This document shows positions 1 to 12,523 of a stretch of 64,000 bases of DNA, piece after piece. The DNA comes from Cryptomeria japonica. Its lineage: Eukaryota > Streptophyta > Pinopsida > Cupressales > Cupressaceae. The translations under genes were made by a program, and so were the position numbers. Positions within the stretch are counted from its first letter, which is position 1. The number at the start of each line of letters is the position of its first letter. Below the pieces are notes generated by a model, which was not told the DNA's origin, searched no databases, and worked only from the letters and a program-made list of their open reading frames with translations. Location of the stretch: the NCBI RefSeq assembly GCF_030272615.1, contig NC_081410.1, positions 570,233,152-570,297,151 of the forward strand, written 5' to 3'.

Positions 1-1
1 A

Positions 2-142
2 AAGATTGGTACATCAAAAGCTGGTATTTGTAACGATGAAGGTTTATTTGGGATTGGTTCTTCTACAAAGAATAGATTGTCATTTGATGAAAAAGATATT
101 CCTTTACCTTTGTTATCTTTCTTGCAAGAACTTCTAGTTTGA
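2..142 (+). other. Possible 3' end of an unrecognised coding frame
   Basis: Frame 2 is open from the window edge to a TGA at 140-142, giving about 46 residues rich in Leu, Asp and Gly and ending in a leucine-rich tail. I recognise no family. The frame is cut by the window edge, so its length and start are unknown. It could be the end of a transposon polyprotein or chance. Confidence 0.15.
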
Positions 143-420
143 GAAGGTATTTATGACTGATATGACCAAGAGCTGGATGTGATGTAGAAGTCAAGATCAA
201 ATTGAAGCTAGTTGTTCATTTAAGGTAGTGATTGAGAGAAGTAACTAAGGGTTGTTCTCGTTTCAGGAATGATCTAACCTATGTAAGACATTATCTAAGT
301 TAACCTAGGTTTGATAAGATGTTGATTGAACTAGCTAAAAGATGATCGACAAAATTGTGCAGCGCACTGGAAAGAGTACACTATCAAGATTAATTCTCCT
401 CGTAATTAAGATAACCAGTT

Positions 421-800
421 TTATGCTCGTCGTAGACTGATTTGGGCAATTTTGAATGTTTTGACTAACAAGATCAGGAATTGGTACGATAGAGTTTGCA
501 GACCCAGATGATAATTTAGCAGTTTACAGATGATAAAGATAATTTTTTGTATGAGTCGCTGCCTGATTTCATACGATAGTTGTGTAGACTCCAAATGATA
601 ATCTACTGATTGTGATGTATATTCGTACGGAAGATTGTAAAACACCAGATGACAATTTTTTTAGATTCGTACGACAGGTTTTATAGAGCCAGATGACAAA
701 CTATTAAGATCAATGAAGACTCATATGACAAGAGGTATGTAGCAGGATGAAAATTTAGTAGACTCATATGATAGAGGATTGGACAGAAATGAAATTCTGA
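421..800. repeat. Degenerate short-period repeat region
   Basis: Variants of two short words recur every 30 to 60 bases: one like cagatgacaattt and one like tcatacgacag or cgtacgatag. Units differ in spacing and sequence, so this is a decayed tandem or interspersed array rather than a clean satellite. The reading frame on the minus strand here (74 codons) has no recognisable protein features. Confidence 0.3.
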
Positions 801-2860
801 CAGATAGTTTTTTTTAACGACCAAGGAAGACCAGTTTTTGGACATGAACTAATGTTTCAATGACTGATAGAGACTAGTTTTGGACATGAACTAAGTTTGT
901 CACTGACTTGTTGATTTGTTTTCTCTAGTTTCAGTATTTTAGTTTTAGATTCAAGGATGAAAACATAGAAAACATGCAAGATATATATAATGACTTCACT
1001 CACAACACATTAACCCTACAGAAGTTGGCTTAGAGAAAAAAAATTCTTGCTAACTTAGGTACACACCCAATAGCTAATCAAAATACGACCACTGAGTCTC
1101 ACGCAATGGATTCTCAACATCGTATTAGCTGACTCCAAAGGCTAATGGGGGCATGATATGGCAAGTATCTTGGAAGAGTTACTATATCTCTTGCACAAAG
1201 ACCATCCCCCTTTCAGAGGTGAATCGGGTAGCTTATATCTTATGGTTCTTAGTCGGGAATTTCGTTCAAAATTACCCCTTGAAGTCATGCAAGCGTGATT
1301 GAGGCCTATAGCCCGACAAGGTACCGAAACAAGTTGTAGTCACGCAAACGTGATTGAGACCGTGAGGCCCTACAAAATTCTCAATATGAGAGATCTCAAA
1401 GAGAAAACTCAAATAATCTTGTCCTCTAAGACTTTAATCACTAGAGGCCTATTTATTATAGTGAGTTGGAATGCTCAGGTCCAGTTGTACTGAATTGGGT
1501 CCTTCTCATAGGGTGATTACTTTTGCCCATTGTGAGAGTCCCGCTAAAGGTATACAAATCTCAAAATTTAGAAAAAGCTTCAAGGGTCTATATTTCTGAT
1601 TATCTGTAAAAGACAAGAGCATACTCTCCTACCTCTCTGATTTTTCTGAAAACACAAAAGACATATTTGTTCTTTAACCAGATAGAAATTTAAGTGCCTA
1701 AAAAAATTGAACTTTAAAGAATACACTAAGTTTGGTCGATTTTCTTTAGGCAACCTGCAAAACCAATGTATCAGTAGTCATTTTGTTTTCGATTCTTTGA
1801 TAGGCATATGTTTCATTGATAAATTCTTTGACAAGCATTCTACAAGAAAATCAATTAGGCTATAAAAATGTTAGGCAAACAAAAGATAGACCAGGGTTAG
1901 TGTCAGCGTTAGCAAAATTTAAATTCAATTTACAAAAACCCCTGAAAAGTATATTGTTTTTGAAATGACAAAACAAAAATTCATATGAAAGATTATACCT
2001 TTTCGCACGAGTATTCTCATAGGCCTGAATGATAAAACACAAAGTCGAATAACTAGAGCAAAAACTTGTATGAGCTTTCCAACAAAACCGCATGATAAAA
2101 GAAAGGTCTTGACAAAATGTCGTATGATGAAGGAAGTAAACTTGTACGATATTTAGTAGAGGTTGTACGGACGAGACCTATAAGATTAAAAAAATTGATT
2201 TTGAGCCCGAAGGATTGAATTCCAAGCCCCACAGTGGATGCCAAAAATGTGTGTGTGAAAAGTGTACTTGTACCTATATCTGTATACACAACACTTCAAT
2301 TAAGTCATTAGATGCATGGTTAGTAAATCAATAATCAATAACGAACAATAAACCATTACAAAGCGACCTATTGCCTTCTAGTAGATGCGAGTTTAGTCTT
2401 GCTCTCAGATTTCATATGCAATACCAGTGACTAGACGACATCTAAATGAAGGATTTAATCTATATGAGCATGAATTTCAGCTAAATGAATGCAATATTTA
2501 AGCTAGATATGTAAGATTAATCTAACATGATTTGAGCAATATTAAGCTAGATGATTTAATAAGGATGAAATAACTAATATGTAATATCTCAATGCACAAA
2601 TTTCAATGAACGTAGAGCAAAAAAAGATGATAACAATATATTCTCTAGGATCCTTGAATGAGAGATGAAGGCCTGAATTTATAGAAAATTAAGAAAGAAA
2701 GCAACGGCTGAGATCAAATGATGATGAGCGATTAAGATCTTCCAAGAGGAAGCACAATACAGGTGAATTGATGTGATTGGCTGCTTTTCTCAGTTTTAAA
2801 GGAAATTGAACTAAAATTAAGATCAAATTAGAAAAAATTATTTATTCTCTATTTCATTCA
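801..2860. other. Intergenic, no gene recognised
   Basis: I find no gene, RNA or clear repeat in this stretch. Short frames on both strands (for example 1299-1493 and 1860-2289) have no recognisable domain. A sentence-like unique segment at about 1040-1560 is less AT-rich than its surroundings but does not match a family I know. Confidence 0.4.
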
Positions 2861-3032
2861 ATTTTGATATTTAATTGTTTTAATTTCTTTGGGTATGTGC
2901 AAGATCATGGGGGGCCAAAAAGTGGCAATGGAGAAAAAAATGTGTTTTCAACCTTTCCAAACACTCTAAACTCCGCTTTGACTTTTTGTTTGGGTCGAGA
3001 AAAATTTGAATTTGGTTTGGTAATACCAAACC

Positions 3033-3306
3033 AAATCGGATATCCGATTTGTGATGTCACTATTGTGATATCATACTTTTCAAATCAGATATCCTATTTT
3101 CTCAACATAAAAAATATAGTTTATTAAAATGGGCATAACTTTTGTGTTTCTTATCAAAATTTTATTTTTTTATAGGCGTTGGAAAGTTAATTCATAGACC
3201 TATCAAATGGATGAGGTAGTTTGATGATATTATAGACCAAAAATTAATTATAATCATTTGAATTTAGTCCTTCAATTTAAAACTTTAAATACTCACAAAT
3301 TTTGCA
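3033..3306 (+). repeat. Left arm of a long imperfect inverted repeat
   Basis: This segment reappears, reverse-complemented, at 18212-18445. Shared words in the same order are aaatcggatatc, gggcataacttttg, tatcaaaatttt, aggcgttrgaaag and taattataatt. Weaker similarity may extend outward to about 2945. Both arms face each other across the satellite block and are each followed on the inner side by a pyrimidine-rich strand when read inward, so they look like the ends of one structure. Confidence 0.6.
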
Positions 3307-4465
3307 TACAAAGTCTCATTGTTTTTTCCTATCACCTCCTTTATCTATCACTTGTCTATCTATACTTATATAATATATTTTATATATCTCTTTCTTCTCT
3401 ACTTATGTCACTTATTTTCTCTTCCATGTAGATAAATAAATTCCCAAGTTACATGCATCTATGCATATATCTCCATCTTTCTATTCATATCTCTCCCTCT
3501 CCCACTCCATCATTGTCACTCCTTATTTCAATATTTCTCTCTAATAATATCTCTTCTCTCTATTTATCTCCCTCCTTTACCTTATCCTACCTATACTTAT
3601 AGATTACTTGTCTCTATCACCTCCTTTCTCTCCCTATCTTGTCCCCTCTCTCTCTATATCCCTATAGATCTATCTTCATGTATATTTATATCTCATTATC
3701 TTTAAATCTCACTTATTCACTCCATCTCTCCCTACATTTGTCTTACTCTCTCTATCACGTTCTATCCATATCTATCTCTATCTCCATCTTCACATCTCCA
3801 TCTCTTTCCCTATCAATCTCTCTTTTTATATGTTCCTCTATCTTTATATATATTCCTCTATACATGATTAATCTACTTCTCTGTCTCTTCCTCTATCTCC
3901 CTCTTGAAGTATCTTTCCCTTTCTCTACTTTTATCTCTTTATTTACTCCATCTTTATATATATTTTTCTCTCTCCCCACATCCTTCTCTATAGTGCCTTT
4001 ATATATCTCTATATCTTCCTCTTTTTCTCTCTCCCTCTCTATCTATCCCTATCTATAATCTCTATCTCTCTTTCTCACTCTCTTGCACTATCTATATCTC
4101 TATCTATCGATATTTCTCTTCCTTTATATCTCTCTATCTCTTCCTTTTTTTATCTCTCTCTTTACCCCTCTCTAACCATTTTTTTCCATCTCTTCATATA
4201 TTTATCTTTGTCTTTACCTATCTCTTTCTCTATATCTATTCACCTCCCTCTCCCTTTATCTTCATTTTTTATCTCTATCTTCCTCTCTCCTTTTCAATAT
4301 CTAGATATGTCTACCTCTTTCTATCCATCCTTGTCCTTTAGTTTTTCTCCCTCTAACTTCATACTCCTTCATATCTATATCTCTATTTATGTTCTTGTCC
4401 TTTAGTTCTTTTTTCTCTCTTTAGTTCTTCATCTCTCTTCACCCTTATATCTATCCTTATTTGAA
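3307..4465 (+). repeat. Pyrimidine-rich low-complexity tract
   Basis: Over 1.1 kb the plus strand is dominated by short, shuffled tctctat, ctccct and atatctc words. Reading frames inside it (3639-4058, 4208-4405) encode only Ser, Leu, Ile, Tyr and Phe strings and are composition artefacts. A comparable tract lies on the inner side of the right inverted arm, on the opposite strand. Confidence 0.75.
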
Positions 4466-4469
4466 AATT

Positions 4470-5094
4470 AGTATATATGGTCTCCTAAGGGGTTATATTG
4501 TGTCCTAAGGGGTCATAGAACATCATATGACCCCTTAGGACACAATATGACCCATAACGACACCATATGGTCTCCTAAGGGGTCATATGGTGCCATAAGG
4601 GGTAATAAAACACCATATGACCCCTTCAGACACAATAAGACCCCTAATGACACCATATGGTGTCTTAAGGGGTCATAAGAGACCAAATGACCCCTTAGGA
4701 CACCATACAACCCCTAATGACACAATTTGGCATCCTAAAGGGTCATATGGTGTCCTAAGGTATCATAGGACACCATATGACCCCTTAGGAAACCATATGA
4801 CCCATAGCACCATATAGTGTCCCAAGGGATCATATGGGGTTTTAAGGGGTCAAATAATGTCATATGACCAATTAGGACACAATACGACCCATGACGACAC
4901 CTAAGGGGTCATATAGTGTCATAAGGGGTCATAAGACACCATATGACCCCTTATAACACCATACGATCCCTTACGACACCATATGGTGTCCTAAGGGGTC
5001 ATATAACACCATATGACCCCTTATAACACAAGCAGACCCATAATGACACGATATGGTGTCCTTAGTAGTCATATGGGGTCAGGAGACACCATAT
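4470..5094. repeat. Dyad-symmetric satellite array, left part
   Basis: Tandem units are built from ggggtcatatggtgtcctaa and its reverse complement, which alternate, so much of the array is imperfect palindrome around CATATG. The array is interrupted at 5094 by the Copia element and resumes at 12524 with the same words, showing that the two parts were once continuous. Frames here and in the right part encode repetitive peptides and are artefacts. Confidence 0.9.
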
Positions 5095-6602
5095 TGATGA
5101 ATAAATGATGAACAGTTAGTACCAAACCGGTATTGAGAGGGGGGTTGAATCAGTATAGACAAAAACACTTTCCCTAAACCAGTTTGACTGCAAACATAGT
5201 ACTTGACTAGCAAGCAATAACACTAGTTTAAATCAGATTACTACCAGTAAAACATAGTGAGAATGTGAAAGACATAAACTAGTAACTCTTAGCTTTCCAC
5301 ACAATCTAATACCTCATTTCCACTTCACCTTTATGCATAAACAAGTAATCTATCATCAGAAATATAATGACTGCTAGTTCAATATGTTTTACCACTTTGA
5401 CATAAAATGCTAAACCATCACATGAAAGGCATCACACATGACACATTGATTTTTCACATGGAAACCCAACTAGGAAAAACCATGGTGGGGATGAATACCC
5501 ACAAGTTGTTCTTTGAACTCTTCTGAAGTCCACTATGTTAGGAGCCTAGTCCGGTTATTGACTTTTACAATAGGTTCTTCTAGGAATCGATCTTGCTAGG
5601 GATGAACCAGTTAGGGGAAGGCTAAATACCCGATTAAAGGTTAAAACCCTATTAGAGGTTACCTCGCAAGAGGATTTTAAGAACTCATTGAATTGAGTCA
5701 CCCTATTAAAGGATTTACACAAAAGCCTATTAAAGCTACCCAATTAAGGTATTTTTGAACTGCTGAAATGGTTAGAAGTCAACAAGTAATACACTGATCT
5801 GATAACAACACACAATGCCAAGGTAGATCCACTTTAGCTCCTTTTCTTCTGTAATCACACTCTGCAGGTATACACACACTTCTCTGATCTAGCAAGAATC
5901 AAGTATCACTCATTGGGATACACATATAACATTTGCCAACAACTTCAAAAAGAAAAACATCATCAACCTTATAGGAAACAGATAGGTCAGTAGCATAAAT
6001 ACTAAACCCTAAACATTTAGGTTTAACAATTCAGTTGGTTCAATCCTGACCGTTAATCACACTGCATTGAATATAACAGTCTTGAACATATCTCAAGATG
6101 TTCTCCAATGTTCATTCTTTTCTGCTTCAGGAAACTGATAAACCATCATGCCCTCTCCACCATTTACAGAGACTTCGCACATTCCTGAGGTAGATAGGAT
6201 CTATCTTCTTCATGCAAGATCCTCAAGGAAATCCTTCACGCACACATGGCTGATGTGGCAACATGATCTAGTCTTCATTACAATGCTAACTCATCACAAG
6301 ATGTCATCGATTGAATCACACAGGAAATATATCAACTAGAAACCCTAAAGTTGAGACTACCAGCCGATAGTCATGCCAAATAAAATCCTAATATAGAACT
6401 TCCATATACTGGTTCTCATTCCAACATACCTGTTCAACTTGAACAAACATACCACTTCACCTTGTCACATATACCGATTTACAACATCATACCGGTTCTC
6501 TTGCTAGTTTGCCTATTTTGATATGTCGGTTCATACACTAGCATATTGATATCAATGACAACATACAACATCATGTCATCGAGCTCTACACATATGCCAA
6601 CA
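5095..6602 (-). repeat. 3' LTR of the Copia element
   Basis: This 1508-bp direct repeat pairs with 11031-12523. On the minus strand it starts TGTTGGCATATGTG and ends in TCATCA. It contains the conserved segment at about 5455-5505, which reads on the minus strand as a wheat-like Copia LTR core (ggtttttcc, gggtttcca). Reading frames within it are not genes. Confidence 0.93.
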
Positions 6603-6614
6603 ATCTCCCCCTTT
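6603..6614 (-). other. Polypurine tract of the Copia element
   Basis: On the minus strand the 12 bases abutting the 3' LTR read AAAGGGGGAGAT, the position and composition expected for the plus-strand primer of reverse transcription. Confidence 0.8.
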
Positions 6615-6867
6615 GGCATTGATGGCAATATACAAAGATATCTATCTGCTTGGCATCTTCTTCTCCCCAATACTATCTTCTTCTCCCCAATATTGCAAAT
6701 ATCTTCTTTGCTTCACATCTTCTCCCCCTTTGACAACATTGCCAAAGTGGAGGCATAGACATCTATGTTCCATTATGCTGCTCCCCCTAAGGAGTAGCAT
6801 CCTTCAACACACCAATCCTGAAAAAGATTTATCAATGCAGAACCTGACTGATGTGGAGCACACACCT

Positions 6868-9800
6868 TTAGTTCACCTCTTGAAGGGGCAGCACCCCTAA
6901 TTCACCTCTCAAATAGGTAAAGGTAGCCTTCGGTAGAGGCTTGGTAAATATGTCTGCTAACTGCTCCTTACTGGAAACATGTTCCAATACAACCTCTTTG
7001 TTCTGAACCTTTTCCCTCAAGAAATGATACTTGAGCTCGAAGTTCTTGGTTCTAGCATGCAAAACCGGATTCTTGGAAATATTGATTGCACTTGTGTTGT
7101 CACATAATATACTCACCAGTTCAGATACAGGAACTTTGAAACCACTTAATACATGCTTCATCCAAATTTTCTAGGTGCAGTTCATAAATGTTGCAACATA
7201 TTTTGCTTCTTTTATAGACTGAAAGATACAACTTTGTTTCTTACCAATCCATGAAACTAATCTACCACCAAGAAAGAATGCACCACCGGTTGTGCTCTTT
7301 CAGTCATCCACATTACCAGCCTAATCAGCATCTGTAAACACTTTGAGGTTGAAATCATTACTGTATGGATACCATAATCCATAGTCAATAGTTCCCTTCA
7401 GATATCTAAGAATCCACTTGACTACTACCAAGTGGGATTCTCTTGGACTTTTCTAGAACTGTGCAGTAATGCCCACTGCATGTGCAATGTCTGGTCTGCT
7501 ATGTACTACATAGTGCAACTTACCAATCATTGATCGGTCTTCCTTCTCATTTACTAACATTGAGTCATCCTCTTTTGACAATTTACAACCAGACACCATC
7601 AGTGTACTGACTAGTTTACTGTCTTCCATGCCAAAGGTCTTCAACACCTCTTTGACATACTTCAACTAAGTGATAAAGATTCCATCTTCCATTTGTTGAA
7701 TATATAGTCCAATGAAGAACTTAATCTCCCCTATAAGTGACATCTCAAATTCCTTCTTCATCTCATTTGCAAAATCATGACTCATCTTGTCATCTCCATC
7801 AAAAATTATGTCATCAACAAATACTTCATAGATCAGAATCTGATCTGCTTTTGATTTCAGATAGATATTGTTATCTTCACTTGTTCTTTCAAATCCAATC
7901 TTCACAAGATGGAAGTGCAAGCGTTCATACCATGCTCTAGGTGCCTACTTCAATCCATACAAGGCTTTATGTAGCCTACACACCATGTCATTGTCTTCTT
8001 ATAGGGCAAACCCATCTGCTTTCTATATATACACCTCCTCTTCAAGTATTCCATTCAGGAATGCAGATTTTACATCCATTTGATATACTTTGAATCCCTT
8101 GAAAGTTGCATATGCAAGAAGCACATGAACTCCTTCCAATCTAGCTACTGGAGCAAAGGTTTCTCCATAGTCTTTTCCTTCTTCTTGAGCATATCCCTTG
8201 TACACTAGTCTGGCTTTGTTTCTTACCACTGTGCCATCTTCATTTAGCTTATTTCTAAAAACCCATTTGGTGCCTATGACATTTTTATGCTCAGGTCTGG
8301 GTACCAAAGACCATGTACCATTCTTTTCTATCTGGACAAGTTCCTCTACCATTGCCTTGATCCAATCTTCATCTTTATGTGCCTCTTTAAATGTTTTAGG
8401 CTCAAATTCAGAGATCATGCAAGAATTTTCTCTGACCTTTCTTCTTGTAAGAATTCCTACATCCTTATCTTCTATGATCTGCTTTGGATCATGATTCAAC
8501 TTTACATACCTAGGAATGATCTTAGTTGTTTCCTCTTTCTTTTCTTCTTCATCCTCATCTTCTTCAACATCAACATCTACTGGTGTAGGAGCACTATTGC
8601 TGGTACTAGGCTGTTTTACAACCGGTTCCCAGAAGGTTACTACCGGTTCATCTCCTACTTGCTCGCTGCTAGTTTCCTCAGGTTTCTTTGAGGTTTCATC
8701 AACTCTAACATTGATACTTTCAACAATTTTCTGAGTCCTATTGTTGAAATATTTGAGAGGTTTTCTCTTTGTGGAATACCCTAGGAATATTCCCTCATCA
8801 CATTTTGCACCAAACTTGCTTTGATGTTCACTCCTCTTGATATAACATTTTCTACCAAACACCCTAAAGTAGCTTACCACTAGTGTCTTACTAGTCCAAT
8901 ACTTATAAGGATTTTTGTCCTTACCTTTCTTGATGAGTACCCAGTTCATTGTGTAGACTATAGTGCTCACCGCTTCTCTCCAGAAGGTGTGAGCAACCTT
9001 CCCTTGGATCAACATAGTTCTGGCTACTTCAACTATAGTCCGGTTGTTCCTCTCTGCTAGGCCATTCTGTTGTAAAGTATGGGGGGCAGAAAATTTCCTC
9101 TTGATGTCGTTCTCTTCACAGTACTTGTTAAATTCACCGGAGGTGAATTCTCCTCCTTGACCAGTTCTTAGGCACTTAATCCTCTTACCACTTTCTTTTT
9201 CAACTAGTTCTCTGAAGGCTTTGAATTTTCCAAAAGCTTCACACTTGTCTTTCAAGAATGTGACCAACATCATTCTTGAACAATCATCAGTAAGAATCAT
9301 AAAATACCTAGCTCCTTGCACACTCCTAGTTTTCATAGGACCACACAAATCAGTATGCACAAGATCAAGTAAATTGTCTACAGTGAAAGATTTTCCTTTG
9401 AAGGTTGAGGAAGATATTTTCCCCAGTTGACACTCTTTGCACAAAGGATTCTCCAGTTTTCTTAGCACAGGAAATCCTCTAACTTCCTTGATCTTACTGG
9501 CCTTTACAATATTATCAAAGTTTACATGGCAGAGTCTCCTATGCCATATCCAACTATCATCAAACTTAGCCATTAGACGTGTATTGATATTTGCATTCAG
9601 CTGAAATAAGTTACCTCTAGTCTGCATACCGGTGGCCATCAGTTCACCATTCTTTCCTTTGATTTTGCACACTCCATCTTAGAGTTCTAGAGTGAGTCCA
9701 TTATCATTCTGCTAGAAAACACTCAAAAGGTTGTGTTTGAGACCTTCTACCCAATACACATTATCAACACTTCTTTTTCCATTCAGAGAGATGGACCCTC

Positions 9801-10962
9801 TACCTTTTACCATACAAGGTGCATCATTACCAAAACATACCACACCACCATCATACTCTTCCATAGACAGAAAGTTACTCTGGTCACCAGTCATATGGTG
9901 AGAACAGCCACTATCAATAATCCACTCATTGGAATTATCAAAGTGGGAGACAAGAGCCTTCTTGTTTGACACATCTTCCTTAATAGCTACAAACACAATG
10001 TCTTTACTTTCTCCATCTTCTGATTCCTCATCAGTGACACCTTCATCAACTGCTACAAAATAGTTTCTCCTATTTCCTCCTTTGAACTTCTTGAAATTCT
10101 CCAATTTGTCCTTATTATCACCATTAGGACATTTTATAGCAATGTGTCCTATCCTATTGCAAGAGAAACATTTCAGAGGAAGTTTACCTCTGTATTTACC
10201 AGTTCCCTTAGGAAGTCTCTTGGCAAGAAGAGCTTCAAATTCCATCAAGATCTCCTCATCATCCATTTCTCTACTTTGTCTTGGTTCACAATTGGTACTT
10301 GCTTCTTTTCCCTTTCTAGATGGTGCAACAAATGCTCTAAAGGTTGATTCAGTCTTTTGAATACTGCCATCATAATTATTTAGCTCATATGTGGTCAACT
10401 TTGCAATGATGGAGTTTAGGGATACGTTTGTCTTGTCTATAGACCTCAACTCCTGAATAGCAACAACCCTTATTGCATAGACTAGTAACAAGGATCTCAA
10501 GACTTTGATAACAACAGTGGAATCATCAATATTACCTCCTACACTCTTGATATCTCCAACAACAGTTTTGATTCTTATTCCATATTGTTGAATGGTCTCT
10601 CCTTCAACCATCCACATGTCTTCAAACTTTCCCCTAAGGCTCTCTTCCTTAGCTTGTTTCACATGCTCATCACCACCATAGATATTCTCAAGAGCATCCC
10701 ATACTTCTTTCGGATTGTCTTTATCCTAAACATCAATAATCTCAATGTCAGATAAACTGTTGATTAGGGCTTCCATGACTTGCCCATTCTCTTGAATCTC
10801 TCTCTTTTGATCATCGGTGAGAGTACTGGTAGGGATAACATAATCATTCTCAACATAGCTCCAGTGTTGAGCACCCATGCTTCTGATGTATATCTTCATT
10901 TTGTCCTTGCATATTTTAAAGTTATCTCTATTGAACTTTGGACCTTCCCTCTTCATCATTAG
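6868..10962 (-). pseudogene. Copia gag-pol polyprotein, disabled by nonsense codons
   Basis: A single frame of about 1365 codons runs from ATGATG near 10962 to a stop at 6868. In order it shows a gag domain (about 10960-10200), a CX2CX4HX4C zinc knuckle beginning CFSC (about 10165), the aspartic protease motif DSGCSHHM (about 9910), an integrase zinc-binding HHCC segment and DDE core (about 9570-8990, with [16 protein letters not shown] and QQNGLAERN), reverse transcriptase (from about 8340, with TFAPVARLE and the active-site FVDD near 7820), and RNase H ending in ADIFTKPLP. Stops interrupt it at about 10728, 9712, 9680, 8023, 7990, 7945, 7666 and 7453 and more follow in the RNase H part, yet I see no frameshift. 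Several stops sit where Gln, Arg or Trp is expected. It cannot make a full protein now. Confidence 0.93.
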
Positions 10963-11016
10963 AGTAGGATCTTTTCCTCAAGCAGTTAAGCTTACAACAC
11001 AGAGGACCTAGAAGAT

Positions 11017-11028
11017 GCTCTGATACCA
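11017..11028 (-). other. Primer-binding site (initiator tRNA-Met type)
   Basis: On the minus strand the sequence is TGGTATCAGAGC, starting two bases inside the 5' LTR boundary. This is the standard complement of the 3' end of plant initiator tRNA-Met used by Copia elements, and it fixes the element's orientation. Confidence 0.92.
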
Positions 11029-11030
11029 AT

Positions 11031-12523
11031 TGATGAATAAATGATGAACAGTTAGTACTAAACCGGTACTAAGAGGGGGGGATGAATTAGTACAAACAAA
11101 AAAACTTTCCCTGAACTGGTTTAACTGCAAACACAGTACTTGACTGGCAAGCAATAACACCGGTTTAAATTAGATTACTATTGGTAAAACACAGTGAGAA
11201 TGTGAGAGACATAAACCGGTAACTCTTAGCTTTCCACACAATCTAATACCTCATTTCCACTTCACCTTTATGCATAAACAAATAATCTATCATTAGAAAT
11301 ATAACGACTGCTAGTTCAACATGTATTACCACTTTGACATAAAATGCTAAACCATCACATGAAAGGCATCACACATGACACACTAACTTTTCACATGGAA
11401 ACCCAACTGGGAAAAACCATGGTGGGGATGAATACCCACAACCTTTTCTTTGAACTCTTCTGAAGTCCACTCTGTTAGGAGCCTAGTCCGGTTAAAGACT
11501 TTTACAATAGGTTCTTCTAAGAACCGATCCTGCTAGGGATCATGTGGTTAGGGGATGGCTAAATACCTGGTTAAAGGTTAAAACCCTATTAGAGGTTACC
11601 TAGCAAGAGGATTTTAAGAACTCATTGAATTGAGTCACCTTGTTAAAGGATTTACACAAAAGCCTATTAAAGCTACCCAGTTAAGGGATTTTCCAACTGC
11701 TGAAATGGTTAGAAGTCAACAGGTAATACACTTATCTGATAATAGCACACAATGCCAAGGCATATCCACTTTAGCTCCTTTTCTTTTGCAATCACACTCT
11801 GTAGGTATACACACACTTCTTTGGTCTCGCAAGAATCAGGTATCACTCACTGGGATACACACATAACATTTGCCAACAACTTCAAAAAGAAAAACATCAT
11901 CAACCTTATAGGAAACAGATAGGTCGGTAGCATAAACCCTAAACCCTAAACATTTAGGTTTAACAATTCAGTCATTTCAATCCTGACCGTTAATCACACT
12001 GCATTGAATACAACAGTCTTGAACAGATCTCAAGACTTTCTCCAACGTTCATTCTTTGCTACTTCAGGAAATTGATAACCCATCATGCGCTCTCCACCAT
12101 TTACAGAGACTTCACACATTCCCGAGGTAGATAGGATCTATCTTATTCATGCAAGATCCTCAAGGAAATCCTGACTAATGTGGCAACACAATTTGGTCCT
12201 CATTATAATGCTAACTCATCACAAGATGTCATTGGTTGACTCACACAGGCAATGCATCAACTGGAAACCCTAAAGTTGAGACTACCAACCGGTAGTCATG
12301 CCAAATAAAACCTGATACAAAACTTCCATATATCGGTTCTCATTCCAACACACTAGTTCCTTGAACAAACATACCGCTTCACCTTGTCACATATACCGGT
12401 TACAACATCATACCAATTCTCTTGCTAGTTTGCCTATTTTGATATGCCAGTTCATACACTAGTATATTAACATCAATGACAACATACAACATCATGTCAT
12501 CAAGCTCTACACATATGCCAACA
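11031..12523 (-). repeat. 5' LTR of the Copia element
   Basis: This 1493-bp direct repeat pairs with 5095-6602 and keeps the same ends. Differences from its partner are largely C/T and G/A. No separate gene lies in it. Transcription of the element would start here on the minus strand, but I cannot place a TATA box with confidence. Confidence 0.93.

Larger units (their letters stand above)
5095..12523 (-). mobile_element. Full-length Copia LTR retrotransposon (Tork-like), decayed
   Basis: Two direct LTRs (5095-6602 and 11031-12523) begin TGATGAATAAATGATG and end GCCAACA. They are flanked by the identical 5-bp target duplication CATAT at 5090-5094 and 12524-12528. The element reads on the minus strand: 5' LTR at the right, then a primer-binding site complementary to initiator tRNA-Met (11017-11028), gag and pol in one frame, a polypurine tract (6603-6614) and the 3' LTR at the left. 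The protein order protease, integrase, RT, RNase H is diagnostic of Copia. The LTRs differ at roughly one base in ten in the parts I compared, mostly transitions, so the insertion is old. It lies inside the satellite array. Confidence 0.95.

Noticed and set aside
3639-4405. Two plus-strand reading frames of 139 and 65 codons
   Set aside because: They lie in the pyrimidine-rich tract and encode only Ser/Leu/Ile/Tyr/Phe strings; absence of stops follows from composition.
8198-8734. Plus-strand frames opposite the Copia pol
   Set aside because: They are shadows of the minus-strand polyprotein with no independent features.
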